From NCBI GenBank assembly GCA_017409645.1, contig JAFQSI010000271.1, positions 1 to 7,925 on the forward strand: a stretch of 7,925 bases of DNA. The letters are read 5' to 3'. Shown here piece after piece: positions 1 to 7,158 of the stretch (positions are counted from its first letter, which is position 1; each line of letters opens with the position of its first letter). A program made the translations under genes and the position numbers. The stretch comes from Oscillospiraceae bacterium. GTDB taxonomy: Bacteria > Bacillota > Clostridia > Oscillospirales > Oscillospiraceae. Below the pieces are notes generated by a model. The model did no database searches. It worked only from the letters and a program-made list of their open reading frames with translations, and was not told where the DNA came from.

Positions 1-5
1 GACAG

Positions 6-14
6 TGCTACAAT
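6..14 (+). promoter_or_regulatory. possible extended -10 element upstream of acsB
   Basis: TG at 6-7, one base, then TACAAT at 9-14 fits an extended -10 hexamer. The matching -35 region would lie outside the window, so the promoter cannot be confirmed. If used, it would give an acsB leader of roughly 30 bases ending in the AAGGAGG site at 39-45. Confidence 0.3.
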
Positions 15-53
15 TATCTTGTATAAAAAACGACCTTTAAGGAGGAACTATCC

Positions 54-2180
54 ATGAGTGTTCTCACCGATCTGATCTACGGCGGCTCCAATGCCGTTGC
101 CGGTCTGACTGAGGGAGCCGTCAACGCCGCCATCGAAAAGTTTGGCGCTGACCATCCCATCGCATTCCCCAATACCGCCTACTACTTCCCCACCATCTAC
201 GCCGCCACCGGCGTGAAGGTCAAGACTCTGGGCGATCTGGTCCCCTGCGTGGGCGTGCTGAAGAGCCTGATCACGAACCAGGAGGACCTGGGCCAGGCTC
301 TGAACGCCGGTCTTGCCACCGCCGTGGGCGCCGAGATCATCGAGGGCCTGAAGCGGGCCGAGTCCGAGAATCCCTACGAAAATGAGTCCGGCATCGGCTT
401 CGTGCCCGATCCCATCATCCGCTCCCTGGGCGTGCCCCTGGTCACCGGCGACATCCCCGGCGTCGCTGTCGTGCTGGGCAAGGCCGAGGATCCCGCCGAT
501 GTGGTCAATGTTGTCAAGGACTACCAGTCCAAGGGCATCCTGACCTGCATGGTGGGCGACTGCATCGAGCAGTGCCTGGAGGGCGGCGTGAAGATGGGCC
601 TGGAGTACCGCGTGGTGCCCCTGGGCCACGATGTGACCTCCGTCATCCACGTTGTCACCATCGCCATCCGTGCCGCTCTGATCTTCGGCAACATCCAGCC
701 CGGTGATCTGGCCGGTCTGTTGGAGTACACCAAGACCCGCGTCCCCGCCTTCGTCAACACCTTCGGCGCCATCGATGCTGTGGTCGTCTCCGCCGGTGCC
801 GGTGCCATCGCCCTGGGCTTCCCCGTGGTGGTCGACATCGACCTGGGCGAGAACCAGGTCCCCGGCGCTCTGGAAAGTGTCTGCGACCACACCGAGACGG
901 TCAAGAAGTCCCTGGAGCTGCGGGAGATCAAGATCAAGGTCAAGGAGCTGCCCATCCCCGTAGCCTTCGCCGCCGCCTTTGAGGGCGAGATCATCCGTAA
1001 GGCCGACATGCACAACGAGTGCTGGTCCAACAAGAACCCCACCGCCGAGCTGGTCATGATGCGCGACCTGAGCGAGGTGGAGGATCACAAGATCACCGTC
1101 ATCGGCCCCGAGCTGGCAGATCAGAAGGACCTGGCTCTGGCCACCTTTGTCGAGGTCGCCGGCAAGAAGATGCAGGCCGACTTCGAGTCCGTCATCGAGC
1201 GCAAGTTCCACGCCTGGTTCAACTACATGGAGGGCGTCATGCACACCGGCCAGCGTAACCAGGTCCGTGTCCGTGTCAGCAACTCCGCTTTTGAGAACGG
1301 TCTGACCTTGAAGCACTTCGCCGAGGTCCTGTACTTCATGATCCGCGACGAGTTCGACGCCGTCGTCGACAAGTGCCAGGTCACCATCATCACCGACCCC
1401 GAGAAGGCCGCCCAGTTCCGCGACGAGGTCGCCATGCCCCGCTACACGATGCGCGATGAGCGTCTGGACGCCATGACCGACGAGTCCGTGGACCGCTACT
1501 ACACCTGCATCCTGTGCCAGTCCTTCGCCCCCGCCCACTGCTGCGTGGTCACCCCCGAGCGTCTGGGCCTGTGCGGCGCCGTTTCCTGGCTGGACGCCAA
1601 GGCCACCAACGAGCTGGACCCCAACGGCCCCTGCCAGCCCATCTTCAAGGAGGGCTGCACCGACGAGCGCACCGGCCGCTTTGCCTCCGTTGACAAGGCC
1701 ATCTACGATTCCACCCACGGCGCTGTGGAAACCGTCACCCTGTACTCCATCCTGGAGGACCCCATGACGAGCTGCGGCTGCTTCGAGTGCATCTGCGGCA
1801 TCGAGCCCATGTCCAACGGCTTCGTCATCGTCAACCGGGAATTCGCCGGCATGACCCCCGCGGGCATGACCTTCGGCGAGCTGGCTTCCTGCACCGGCGG
1901 CGGCGTTCAGACCCCCGGCTACATGGGCCACGGCCGCCACTTCATCAGCTCCAAGAAGTTCATCGCCGCCGAGGGCGGCATCGAGCGCATCGTCTGGATG
2001 CCCAAGGAGCTGAAGGATGACGTGGCTGATCGCCTGAACAAGACTGCCATGGAGCTGTACGGCATCGAGAATTTCGTCGACTACATCGCCGACGAGACCA
2101 TCACCGCCGATCCCGAGGAGCTGCTGAACTGGCTGACGGAGCGCAATCACCCCGTCCTGGGCCTGGAGCCTCTGCTGTAA
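54..2180 (+). CDS. acsB: CO-methylating acetyl-CoA synthase, bacterial type (CODH/ACS complex beta subunit)
   Basis: AcsB condenses CO, a methyl group from the corrinoid iron-sulfur protein, and CoA into acetyl-CoA, the last step of the Wood-Ljungdahl pathway. It works in the cytoplasm in complex with CO dehydrogenase. The 708 residues are close to the roughly 730 of the Moorella enzyme and include the N-terminal CODH-contacting half, unlike the shorter archaeal CdhC. All A-cluster ligands are visible. C485, C488, C497 and C507 have the spacing of Moorella C506/C509/C518/C528 and would bind the Fe4S4 cluster and proximal metal. C574-G575-C576 is the distal nickel site, 89 residues after the first cysteine as in Moorella. 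F491 matches the Phe three residues after the second cysteine. C496 is an extra cysteine beside C497. The start is set by AAGGAGG at 39-45, eight bases before ATG. Codons are strongly C-ending, as in a highly expressed gene. It is followed at once by a terminator, so it ends its transcription unit; any partner CODH/ACS genes would lie to the left, outside the window. Confidence 0.96.
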   Translation: MSVLTDLIYGGSNAVAGLTEGAVNAAIEKFGADHPIAFPNTAYYFPTIYAATGVKVKTLGDLVPCVGVLKSLITNQEDLGQALNAGLATAVGAEIIEGLKRAESENPYENESGIGFVPDPIIRSLGVPLVTGDIPGVAVVLGKAEDPADVVNVVKDYQSKGILTCMVGDCIEQCLEGGVKMGLEYRVVPLGHDVTSVIHVVTIAIRAALIFGNIQPGDLAGLLEYTKTRVPAFVNTFGAIDAVVVSAGAGAIALGFPVVVDIDLGENQVPGALESVCDHTETVKKSLELREIKIKVKELPIPVAFAAAFEGEIIRKADMHNECWSNKNPTAELVMMRDLSEVEDHKITVIGPELADQKDLALATFVEVAGKKMQADFESVIERKFHAWFNYMEGVMHTGQRNQVRVRVSNSAFENGLTLKHFAEVLYFMIRDEFDAVVDKCQVTIITDPEKAAQFRDEVAMPRYTMRDERLDAMTDESVDRYYTCILCQSFAPAHCCVVTPERLGLCGAVSWLDAKATNELDPNGPCQPIFKEGCTDERTGRFASVDKAIYDSTHGAVETVTLYSILEDPMTSCGCFECICGIEPMSNGFVIVNREFAGMTPAGMTFGELASCTGGGVQTPGYMGHGRHFISSKKFIAAEGGIERIVWMPKELKDDVADRLNKTAMELYGIENFVDYIADETITADPEELLNWLTERNHPVLGLEPLL

Positions 2181-2194
2181 TTCCATAAATTTCG

Positions 2195-2230
2195 AGCGCA
2201 CCCCGCAAGGGGTGCGCTTTCTTCTGTCTT
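2195..2230 (+). terminator. rho-independent terminator of acsB
   Basis: Ten-base-pair stem AGCGCACCCC / GGGGTGCGCT (2195-2204 with 2209-2218) closed by a GCAA (GNRA) tetraloop, followed by TTTCTTCTGTCTT. It lies 14 bases after the acsB stop codon. The AGCGCACC stem motif recurs in the hairpins at 4825-4850 and 5068-5093. Confidence 0.88.
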
Positions 2231-2264
2231 AATATGCTTATCGACTTAAGTCACCAACGCACGT

Positions 2265-2379
2265 CTTGCCTCCCCCACAGGGGGAGGGGGACCGCGAAGC
2301 GGTGGAGGGGGTGTACATCCAATGTCAGCACACTCCCTCAGTCAGCTTCGCTGACAGCCCCCTCTCAGAGGGGGCCAAG
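2265..2379. repeat. structured intergenic repeat, copy A (cloverleaf-like, MITE-like)
   Basis: Non-coding and rich in perfect hairpins. A closing stem CTTG/CAAG (2265-2268 with 2376-2379) encloses several elements. Hairpin 1 is CCTCCCCC-ACA-GGGGGAGG (2269-2287). Hairpin 2 is ACCGC-GAA-GCGGT (2291-2303). The central stem is GAGGGGGTGT/ACACTCCCTC (2305-2314 with 2330-2339). Hairpin 3 is GTCAGC-TTC-GCTGAC (2341-2355). Hairpin 4 is GCCCCCTC-TCA-GAGGGGGC (2357-2375). Flanking GCACG (2259-2263) and CGTGC (2385-2389) may extend the inverted repeat. The same order of parts occurs in copy B (4869-5032). No open reading frame here looks real. It may be a non-autonomous mobile element or a structured RNA; nothing in the sequence decides which. 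Confidence 0.75.
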
Positions 2380-2441
2380 AAGTCCGTGCCGATTCAAGCT
2401 GATGAGCCTTTTCTTAATTTCTTAATTGTAACCGTTTGTGG

Positions 2442-2470
2442 TTGAAATCTGTCGAATAAACGGGTATGAT
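2442..2470 (+). promoter_or_regulatory. sigma-70-type promoter of the deacetylase-like gene
   Basis: TTGAAA (2442-2447), a 17-base spacer and TATGAT (2465-2470) make a near-consensus vegetative promoter. Transcription would start near 2477, about 28 bases before the ATG, leaving a short leader that carries the AAGGAGG ribosome binding site. It lies outside repeat copy A. Confidence 0.75.
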
Positions 2471-2504
2471 ATAGAGACAAGAAAGAGAGAAGGAGGCAGA
2501 TCCC

Positions 2505-4007
2505 ATGAGCGAGCAGCGCAATCCCAACCAGCCCCAGCGTCGGCGCAGGAAGCCCCGCCGTCCCAAGTGGGTCACCAACAAATTCACCTATACCCTCTGG
2601 CGCAACTGGCCGCTGATCCGGTTCGTGCTGGTGTGTCTTCTGCTGCTGAGTCTGGCCCTCAGCCTGGTCACCTGCTCCGCCAGGGCCATCGGCAAGCTCT
2701 TCAAGGGCGATGACCAGCCCAGCGAAAGCACCCCCGCCGTCTCCGGTCCCGCGGAGACTACCGTGCCCCCCGAGACGACGGAGCCGGAGCCCGAGCCCGA
2801 TGAGCTGATGCGCCGGGCCGACGAACTGGCCATGGGCTACGACTACGACGGTGCCATCGACCTGCTCAGCACCAGCAGCTACTATTCCGCCAATTCCAAG
2901 TACCAGGACCGGGTGAAGCAGTACGAGGCCGATTCCCAGAAGCTGGTCAAGTGGGACGACATGCAGAACATCACCCACGTCTTCTTCCACACCCTGGTCG
3001 TCGACAACGAGCGCTGCTTCGACGGCGACTACCGGGAGGACGGCTACAACCTGTACATGACCACCATCCCCGAATTCCTGAAGATGATGGAGAGCATGTA
3101 CGAGCGGGGCTATGTTCTGGTCAGCCCCTACGACGTGGCCTATGAATATGTGGACGAGAACGGTCAGACCCGGATGAAGTACGGCGAGATCTGGCTCCCC
3201 GAGGGCAAGACTCCCTTCGTCATGAGCCAGGACGACGTCAACTACTACGGCTACATGATCGGCGACATCGATCCCGATTTTGAGCGTCCCGCCGTGCCCC
3301 ACGCCGACGGCGACGGCTTCGCCCACAAGATCATCATCGGCGAGGACGGCTACCCCACCTGCGAGTATATGGACGCCAACGGTCAGATCCATGTGGGCTC
3401 CTACGATCTGGTGCCCATTCTGGAGGACTTCATCCGGGAGCATCCCGATTTCTCCTACCGGGGCGCGAGAGCCATCCTGGGTATGACCGGCTACGAGGGC
3501 GTCTTCGGCTACCGGACCAAGCCCGCCTATGAGGATGACCTGGGCACCGAGGCCTATCAGAAGGAATGTGAGGATGCCAAGGCTGTGGCCCAGTGCCTGC
3601 GGGACCACGGCTGGATCCTGGCCAGCCACACCTACGGACATCCCTCCTACGGCGTGATCTCCGCCGAGAAGGTGGAGGCCGATTCCGACGAATGGGAGCG
3701 CACCGTCCAGCCCATCATCGGCGACTGTGACATCATCCTCTACCCCAACGGCTCCGACATCGAGGGCATCAGCAAGTACACCTTCGACAATCCCAAATTC
3801 GCCGCCCTCTACGCCGACGGCTACCGCTACTTCTACAACGTGGACAGCCATGTGGCCTGGCAGCAGCTGGGCGAGGACTACTTCCGGGGCGGCCGCCGGA
3901 ATCTGGACGGCTACCGGATGTGGCACACCCCCAAGAAGGTGGCGGACCTGTTTGACGTGGACGAGGTCTTCGACCCCGACCGCCCGACCCCCGTCCCCAG
4001 CCTGTAA
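2505..4007 (+). CDS. membrane-anchored polysaccharide deacetylase-like (NodB homology) protein
   Basis: A 500-residue cell-envelope protein. Residues 1-35 are basic (RRRRKPRRPK) and cytoplasmic. Residues about 36-57 form one hydrophobic membrane span. Residues 69-100 are a Ser/Thr/Pro/Glu-rich linker, so the rest should be extracytoplasmic. Residues 101-150 (ADELAMGYDYDGAIDLL) resemble a single TPR-like helical hairpin. The remainder resembles a carbohydrate esterase 4 / NodB fold. SQDD at 241-244 is a candidate for the catalytic and metal-binding Asp motif. S-H375-T-Y-G-H379 fits the metal-binding H(S/T)xxH motif. YPNG at 413-416 sits where a substrate-groove motif is expected. The Asp and His motifs are about 130 residues apart, wider than in compact NodB domains, because of an inserted segment around 255-345. 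By family it would remove acetyl groups from cell-wall or exported polysaccharide, but the substrate is unknown and activity is unproven. AAGGAGG lies eight bases before the ATG. The gene stands alone, with its own promoter and terminator. Confidence 0.8.
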   Translation: MSEQRNPNQPQRRRRKPRRPKWVTNKFTYTLWRNWPLIRFVLVCLLLLSLALSLVTCSARAIGKLFKGDDQPSESTPAVSGPAETTVPPETTEPEPEPDELMRRADELAMGYDYDGAIDLLSTSSYYSANSKYQDRVKQYEADSQKLVKWDDMQNITHVFFHTLVVDNERCFDGDYREDGYNLYMTTIPEFLKMMESMYERGYVLVSPYDVAYEYVDENGQTRMKYGEIWLPEGKTPFVMSQDDVNYYGYMIGDIDPDFERPAVPHADGDGFAHKIIIGEDGYPTCEYMDANGQIHVGSYDLVPILEDFIREHPDFSYRGARAILGMTGYEGVFGYRTKPAYEDDLGTEAYQKECEDAKAVAQCLRDHGWILASHTYGHPSYGVISAEKVEADSDEWERTVQPIIGDCDIILYPNGSDIEGISKYTFDNPKFAALYADGYRYFYNVDSHVAWQQLGEDYFRGGRRNLDGYRMWHTPKKVADLFDVDEVFDPDRPTPVPSL

Positions 4008-4050
4008 CACATAAAAAAGTCACCGGTTTTCCGGTGACTTTTTTATGTGT
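4007..4050. terminator. bidirectional rho-independent terminator between convergent genes
   Basis: Perfect 20-base-pair palindrome (4007-4026 with 4031-4050) with a TTTT loop. The core is GTCACCGG/CCGGTGAC, flanked by A6 on the left and T6 on the right. It therefore gives a GC stem plus U-tract on either strand and can terminate both the deacetylase-like gene (+) and the DUF2461 gene (-). It overlaps the last base of the deacetylase stop codon. Confidence 0.9.
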
Positions 4051-4069
4051 AATGGATAATTGAAAATGG

Positions 4070-4112
4070 AGAATTGGCATGACGATCGATGCCGATCGTC
4101 ATTCTCAATTCT
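4070..4112. repeat. inverted repeat just downstream of the DUF2461 stop codon
   Basis: Two-part hairpin: outer AGAATTG/CAATTCT (4070-4076 with 4106-4112) and inner ATGACGATCG/CGATCGTCAT (4079-4088 with 4093-4102) with a four-base loop. It lies three bases beyond the end of the minus-strand DUF2461 gene. It lacks its own U-tract, so it may protect the 3' end or assist the terminator at 4007-4050. Confidence 0.6.
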
Positions 4113-4115
4113 GGT

Positions 4116-4763
4116 TCAGCCGCCGAAGCGGCTCATATACTCCATCAGCGGCATGGCGGCCACCAGGAAATCCCGGACCCGGTCGCCCAGCGCCGGACCG
4201 AAGGTGGCTTCGGAAAAATCCTCGTGGACGGTGCAGCCGATCTGGCCCTTCCACCTGTAGAACCGCTCCAGCCGGGGGTCTGCGCAGGGCTTGGGGCGCT
4301 TGTATTCCTCGGCGGTGATCTGTACGCCGGTGTCGCGCTCCACTTGCTCCACCACCTTCAGGAAGGTGTCCGGGTCCCGGGCGATCTCCTTCCGGAACTC
4401 CTCCAGCCGGACGGGCTTGGGGTGCCAGAAGAAAAAGCCGTAGTGGACGCCGTCGGGGTTGATCTCAAAATACAGGCAGGGATTGTCCGCCCACCACTCC
4501 ACGTCATGGCGGATGCAGATCCACAGGCTCTCCTTGTAGGGCACCGGCGGATGCAGTCGGGCGTCCCGGTAGATCCGGCTGACCTTGCACAGGACGCCGG
4601 GCGTGTCCAGGAAGGGCTCAAAAAGGTGGGCCCCCAGCTCCTTGGTGGGGTGATAGAGATACTTCGTATAGGCTTCTTTATTGGCCTGGAACCACTCCCG
4701 GTTGTTGTTGAACCGGATGCCCCAGAGAAAATCCACCGTCTCGGTGGAATAACCGTTGAACAT
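4116..4763 (-). CDS. DUF2461 domain-containing protein (TIGR02453-type)
   Basis: A 215-residue soluble protein matching the DUF2461 family over its whole length; no biochemical function is established for the family to my knowledge. The N-terminus MFNGYSTETVDFLWGIRF followed by NNNREWF (19-25) is the family signature, and SRIYRDARLHPPVPYKES is the conserved central Arg-rich segment. No signal peptide or membrane span is visible. The start at 4763 is chosen because GGGAGG lies seven bases upstream and homology begins there. The open frame continues upstream to an ATG at 5075, but that extension reads through the intergenic repeat and cannot be protein. The gene has its own promoter and converges on the deacetylase-like gene, so the two are not co-transcribed. 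Confidence 0.88.
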   Translation of the reverse strand: MFNGYSTETVDFLWGIRFNNNREWFQANKEAYTKYLYHPTKELGAHLFEPFLDTPGVLCKVSRIYRDARLHPPVPYKESLWICIRHDVEWWADNPCLYFEINPDGVHYGFFFWHPKPVRLEEFRKEIARDPDTFLKVVEQVERDTGVQITAEEYKRPKPCADPRLERFYRWKGQIGCTVHEDFSEATFGPALGDRVRDFLVAAMPLMEYMSRFGG

Positions 4764-4791
4764 GGTGTGTCCTCCCGATCTGTTTTTCGCC

Positions 4792-4820
4792 ATTTTATCA
4801 TAGCTTGCCCAAAATCGCAA
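4792..4820 (-). promoter_or_regulatory. promoter of the DUF2461 gene
   Basis: Read on the minus strand: TTGCGA (4820-4815), a 17-base spacer, then TAAAAT (4797-4792) preceded by TG plus one base, an extended -10. Transcription would begin near 4785, about 22 bases before the start codon. An overlapping TATGAT is present but has no good -35 at proper spacing. Confidence 0.6.
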
Positions 4821-4824
4821 GGAA

Positions 4825-4850
4825 AAGCGCACCGCGTTCGCGGTGCGCTT
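4825..4850. repeat. GC-rich perfect palindrome (AAGCGCACCGCG type), left flank of repeat block
   Basis: AAGCGCACCGCG / CGCGGTGCGCTT (4825-4836 with 4839-4850) around a TT centre. An almost identical hairpin lies at 5068-5093 in inverted arrangement, and both are bordered by CTTCAG on the inner side. The stem resembles that of the acsB terminator, but the T-tract is weak. It may be a terminator remnant or the outer boundary of a composite palindromic element. Confidence 0.65.
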
Positions 4851-4868
4851 CAGCGTGTTGAAAAAGGC

Positions 4869-5032
4869 CCTTGCCTCTCCCTCTGGGAGAGGTGGCCGAG
4901 CGAAGCGAGGTCGGAGAGGGCTTCCCGATTTTCTTTGAAAATCGAGAGAAATCGAATATTTGCATTGCAAATATTCGATAACCCTCTCAGTCACGCTGAC
5001 GCGTGACAGCTCTCCCAAAGGGAGAGCCAAGG
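4869..5032. repeat. structured intergenic repeat, copy B (cloverleaf-like, MITE-like)
   Basis: Same order of parts as copy A. The closing stem is CCTTG/CAAGG (4869-4873 with 5028-5032). Hairpin 1 is CCTCTCCC-TCT-GGGAGAGG (4874-4892). Hairpin 2 is CCGA/TCGG around GCGAAGC (4896-4914). The central stem is GAGAGGG/CCCTCTC (4914-4920 with 4982-4988). Hairpin 3 is GTCACGC-TGAC-GCGTGAC (4990-5007). Hairpin 4 is GCTCTCCC-AAA-GGGAGAGC (5009-5027). The ends form a 13-base terminal inverted repeat with one mismatch (CCTTGCCTCTCCC against CCTTGGCTCTCCC). The central loop holds two further palindromes: CGATTTTC-TTT-GAAAATCG (4926-4944) and ATCGAATATTTGCA with its exact complement (4951-4979). No protein-coding signal and no clear target-site duplication were seen. 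Confidence 0.78.
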
Positions 5033-5067
5033 CGCTTTGCGCGTTTTCGGGGTTCTTTGACAGTCTG

Positions 5068-5093
5068 AAGCGCACCGCAGACGCGGTGCGCTT
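5068..5093 (-). terminator. hairpin after folC, probable terminator of the folT-folC operon
   Basis: Stem AAGCGCACCGC/GCGGTGCGCTT (5068-5078 with 5083-5093), four-base loop, starting seven bases past the folC stop codon on the minus strand. The following bases (CTT CAG ACTGTC) make a poor U-tract, so termination may be inefficient. It is the mirror partner of the palindrome at 4825-4850. Confidence 0.55.
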
Positions 5094-5099
5094 ATGTGA

Positions 5100-6380
<1,281 letters not shown>

Positions 6381-6396
6381 TGCGATTATTCCTTTC

Positions 6397-6960
6397 TCAT
6401 TTTCCGGAAACAGGGGGCCAGACATTCATCCGGTCCATGACCCTGCTGCGGAAGATAAAATAAATGATCATCACGTCCAGCGCCATGGTCACAGCAAACT
6501 GCACGCCTCGGGTGGACAGAAAATAAATCATGCTTGCGCCAAAGCTCCCCTTGCTGTTATAGACAAAGGACAGCGCCGCGCTCTGGTACAGGATGGATCC
6601 ACCGATCACAGGGAAGGCAAAGCCTGCAGCCAGCCGGGGAATGCTGACCTTTTTTCCCAACCAGGGGCGGAACAGGCCGCCAAACAAGCCATACAGCACA
6701 GGCGGCAGCGAAAACAGGGGATTATAGCCAAAGGGCGAAAACAGGCAGCCGACAAAGTCCGCACAGAATCCGACCAGCGCACCTGCGGCCGGGCCGAAGA
6801 GCATACCCGCCACGAAAATGGGCACCGCCTCGATGGAGAAGCGGGTGCTGGCATTGGGCATGGGAATGATCAGCCGGGCCAGGACAATACTCAGCGCCGC
6901 GAGCAGGGCACAATAGGCCAATACCCGGGTGCTGAATTTCTGATTACGTTTTTTGCTCAT
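6397..6960 (-). CDS. folT: ECF transporter S component, folate-specific (FolT family)
   Basis: Substrate-binding membrane subunit of an energy-coupling factor importer; it would bind folate and work with the shared EcfA/EcfA'/EcfT module, which is not in this window. The 187 residues are mostly hydrophobic, consistent with about six membrane spans. The first span carries the AxxxA-type motif (A18-LLA-A22) that contacts the T component. The segment with R40-F-S and PIFVAGMLFGPAAGALVGF is typical of folate-family S components. The start at 6960 (MSKKRN) is fixed by AGGAGG nine bases upstream; an in-frame ATG at 7026 lies inside the leader hairpin and is unlikely. Folate specificity is supported independently by the THF riboswitch in the leader and by folC downstream. 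Confidence 0.9.
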   Translation of the reverse strand: MSKKRNQKFSTRVLAYCALLAALSIVLARLIIPMPNASTRFSIEAVPIFVAGMLFGPAAGALVGFCADFVGCLFSPFGYNPLFSLPPVLYGLFGGLFRPWLGKKVSIPRLAAGFAFPVIGGSILYQSAALSFVYNSKGSFGASMIYFLSTRGVQFAVTMALDVMIIYFIFRSRVMDRMNVWPPVSGK

Positions 6961-7016
6961 GTAAAAATTCCTCCTTAGTTCTACAGCAAATATCCGGCTG
7001 AACCACCGGTTTCCGT

Positions 7017-7055
7017 GCAAATGCAAACTCCCCGGCGCAAAGGCACCAGGGAGTT
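7017..7055 (-). terminator. terminator-like hairpin of the folT riboswitch expression platform
   Basis: On the minus strand AACTCCCTGGTGC and GCGCCGGGGAGTT form a 13-pair stem (two G-T pairs) at 7055-7043 with 7038-7026, loop CTTT. The following TTTGCATTTG is only a moderate U-tract. It lies between aptamer and folT start, about 65 bases before the ATG. The 5' arm can alternatively pair with the aptamer's apical loop, implying ligand-controlled formation. Confidence 0.65.
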
Positions 7056-7158
7056 GATTGCAATTTTACGGATCCCCGTCAGAGATCAAAGCGATTCAGC
7101 CAACCGTTTGCTCAAACGAGTATCGATGCTACATAGAGGAGGTTGTCCACCTGTATGC

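Noticed and set aside
48..2201. 717-codon open frame antisense to acsB
   Set aside because: It mirrors acsB over its whole length, is a Gly/Ala/Val/Leu/Asp-biased string with no recognisable domain, and results from C-ending codons giving few stops in the opposite strand.
2234..2425. 63-codon frame between acsB and the deacetylase-like gene
   Set aside because: It translates repeat copy A, has no ribosome binding site, and the product is Ser/Arg/Pro-rich without any family resemblance.
2394..4010. 538-codon open frame antisense to the deacetylase-like gene
   Set aside because: Low-complexity Val/Gly/Leu/His composition, no ribosome binding site, and exact overlap with a gene that has clear homology and expression signals.
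4891..4914. Resemblance of GGTGGCCGAGCG to a tRNA D-arm
   Set aside because: No anticodon arm, T-arm (GGTTCRA) or acceptor stem follows; the bases belong to hairpin 2 of repeat copy B.
4089..5006. 305-codon plus-strand frame opposite DUF2461 and into repeat B
   Set aside because: It covers a real gene on the other strand and runs into the hairpin repeat; no start signal or known domain.
4764..5075. N-terminal extension of the DUF2461 protein to an upstream ATG
   Set aside because: The extra 104 codons translate the palindromic repeat block; family homology and a GGGAGG ribosome binding site both place the start at 4763.
6381..6425. Earlier folC start
   Set aside because: The extra 15 residues overlap the folT 3' end and lack homology; the ATG at 6380 has a properly spaced ribosome binding site.
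6961..7026. Earlier folT start inside the leader
   Set aside because: That ATG lies at the edge of the terminator-like hairpin without a ribosome binding site; AGGAGG precedes the ATG at 6960.
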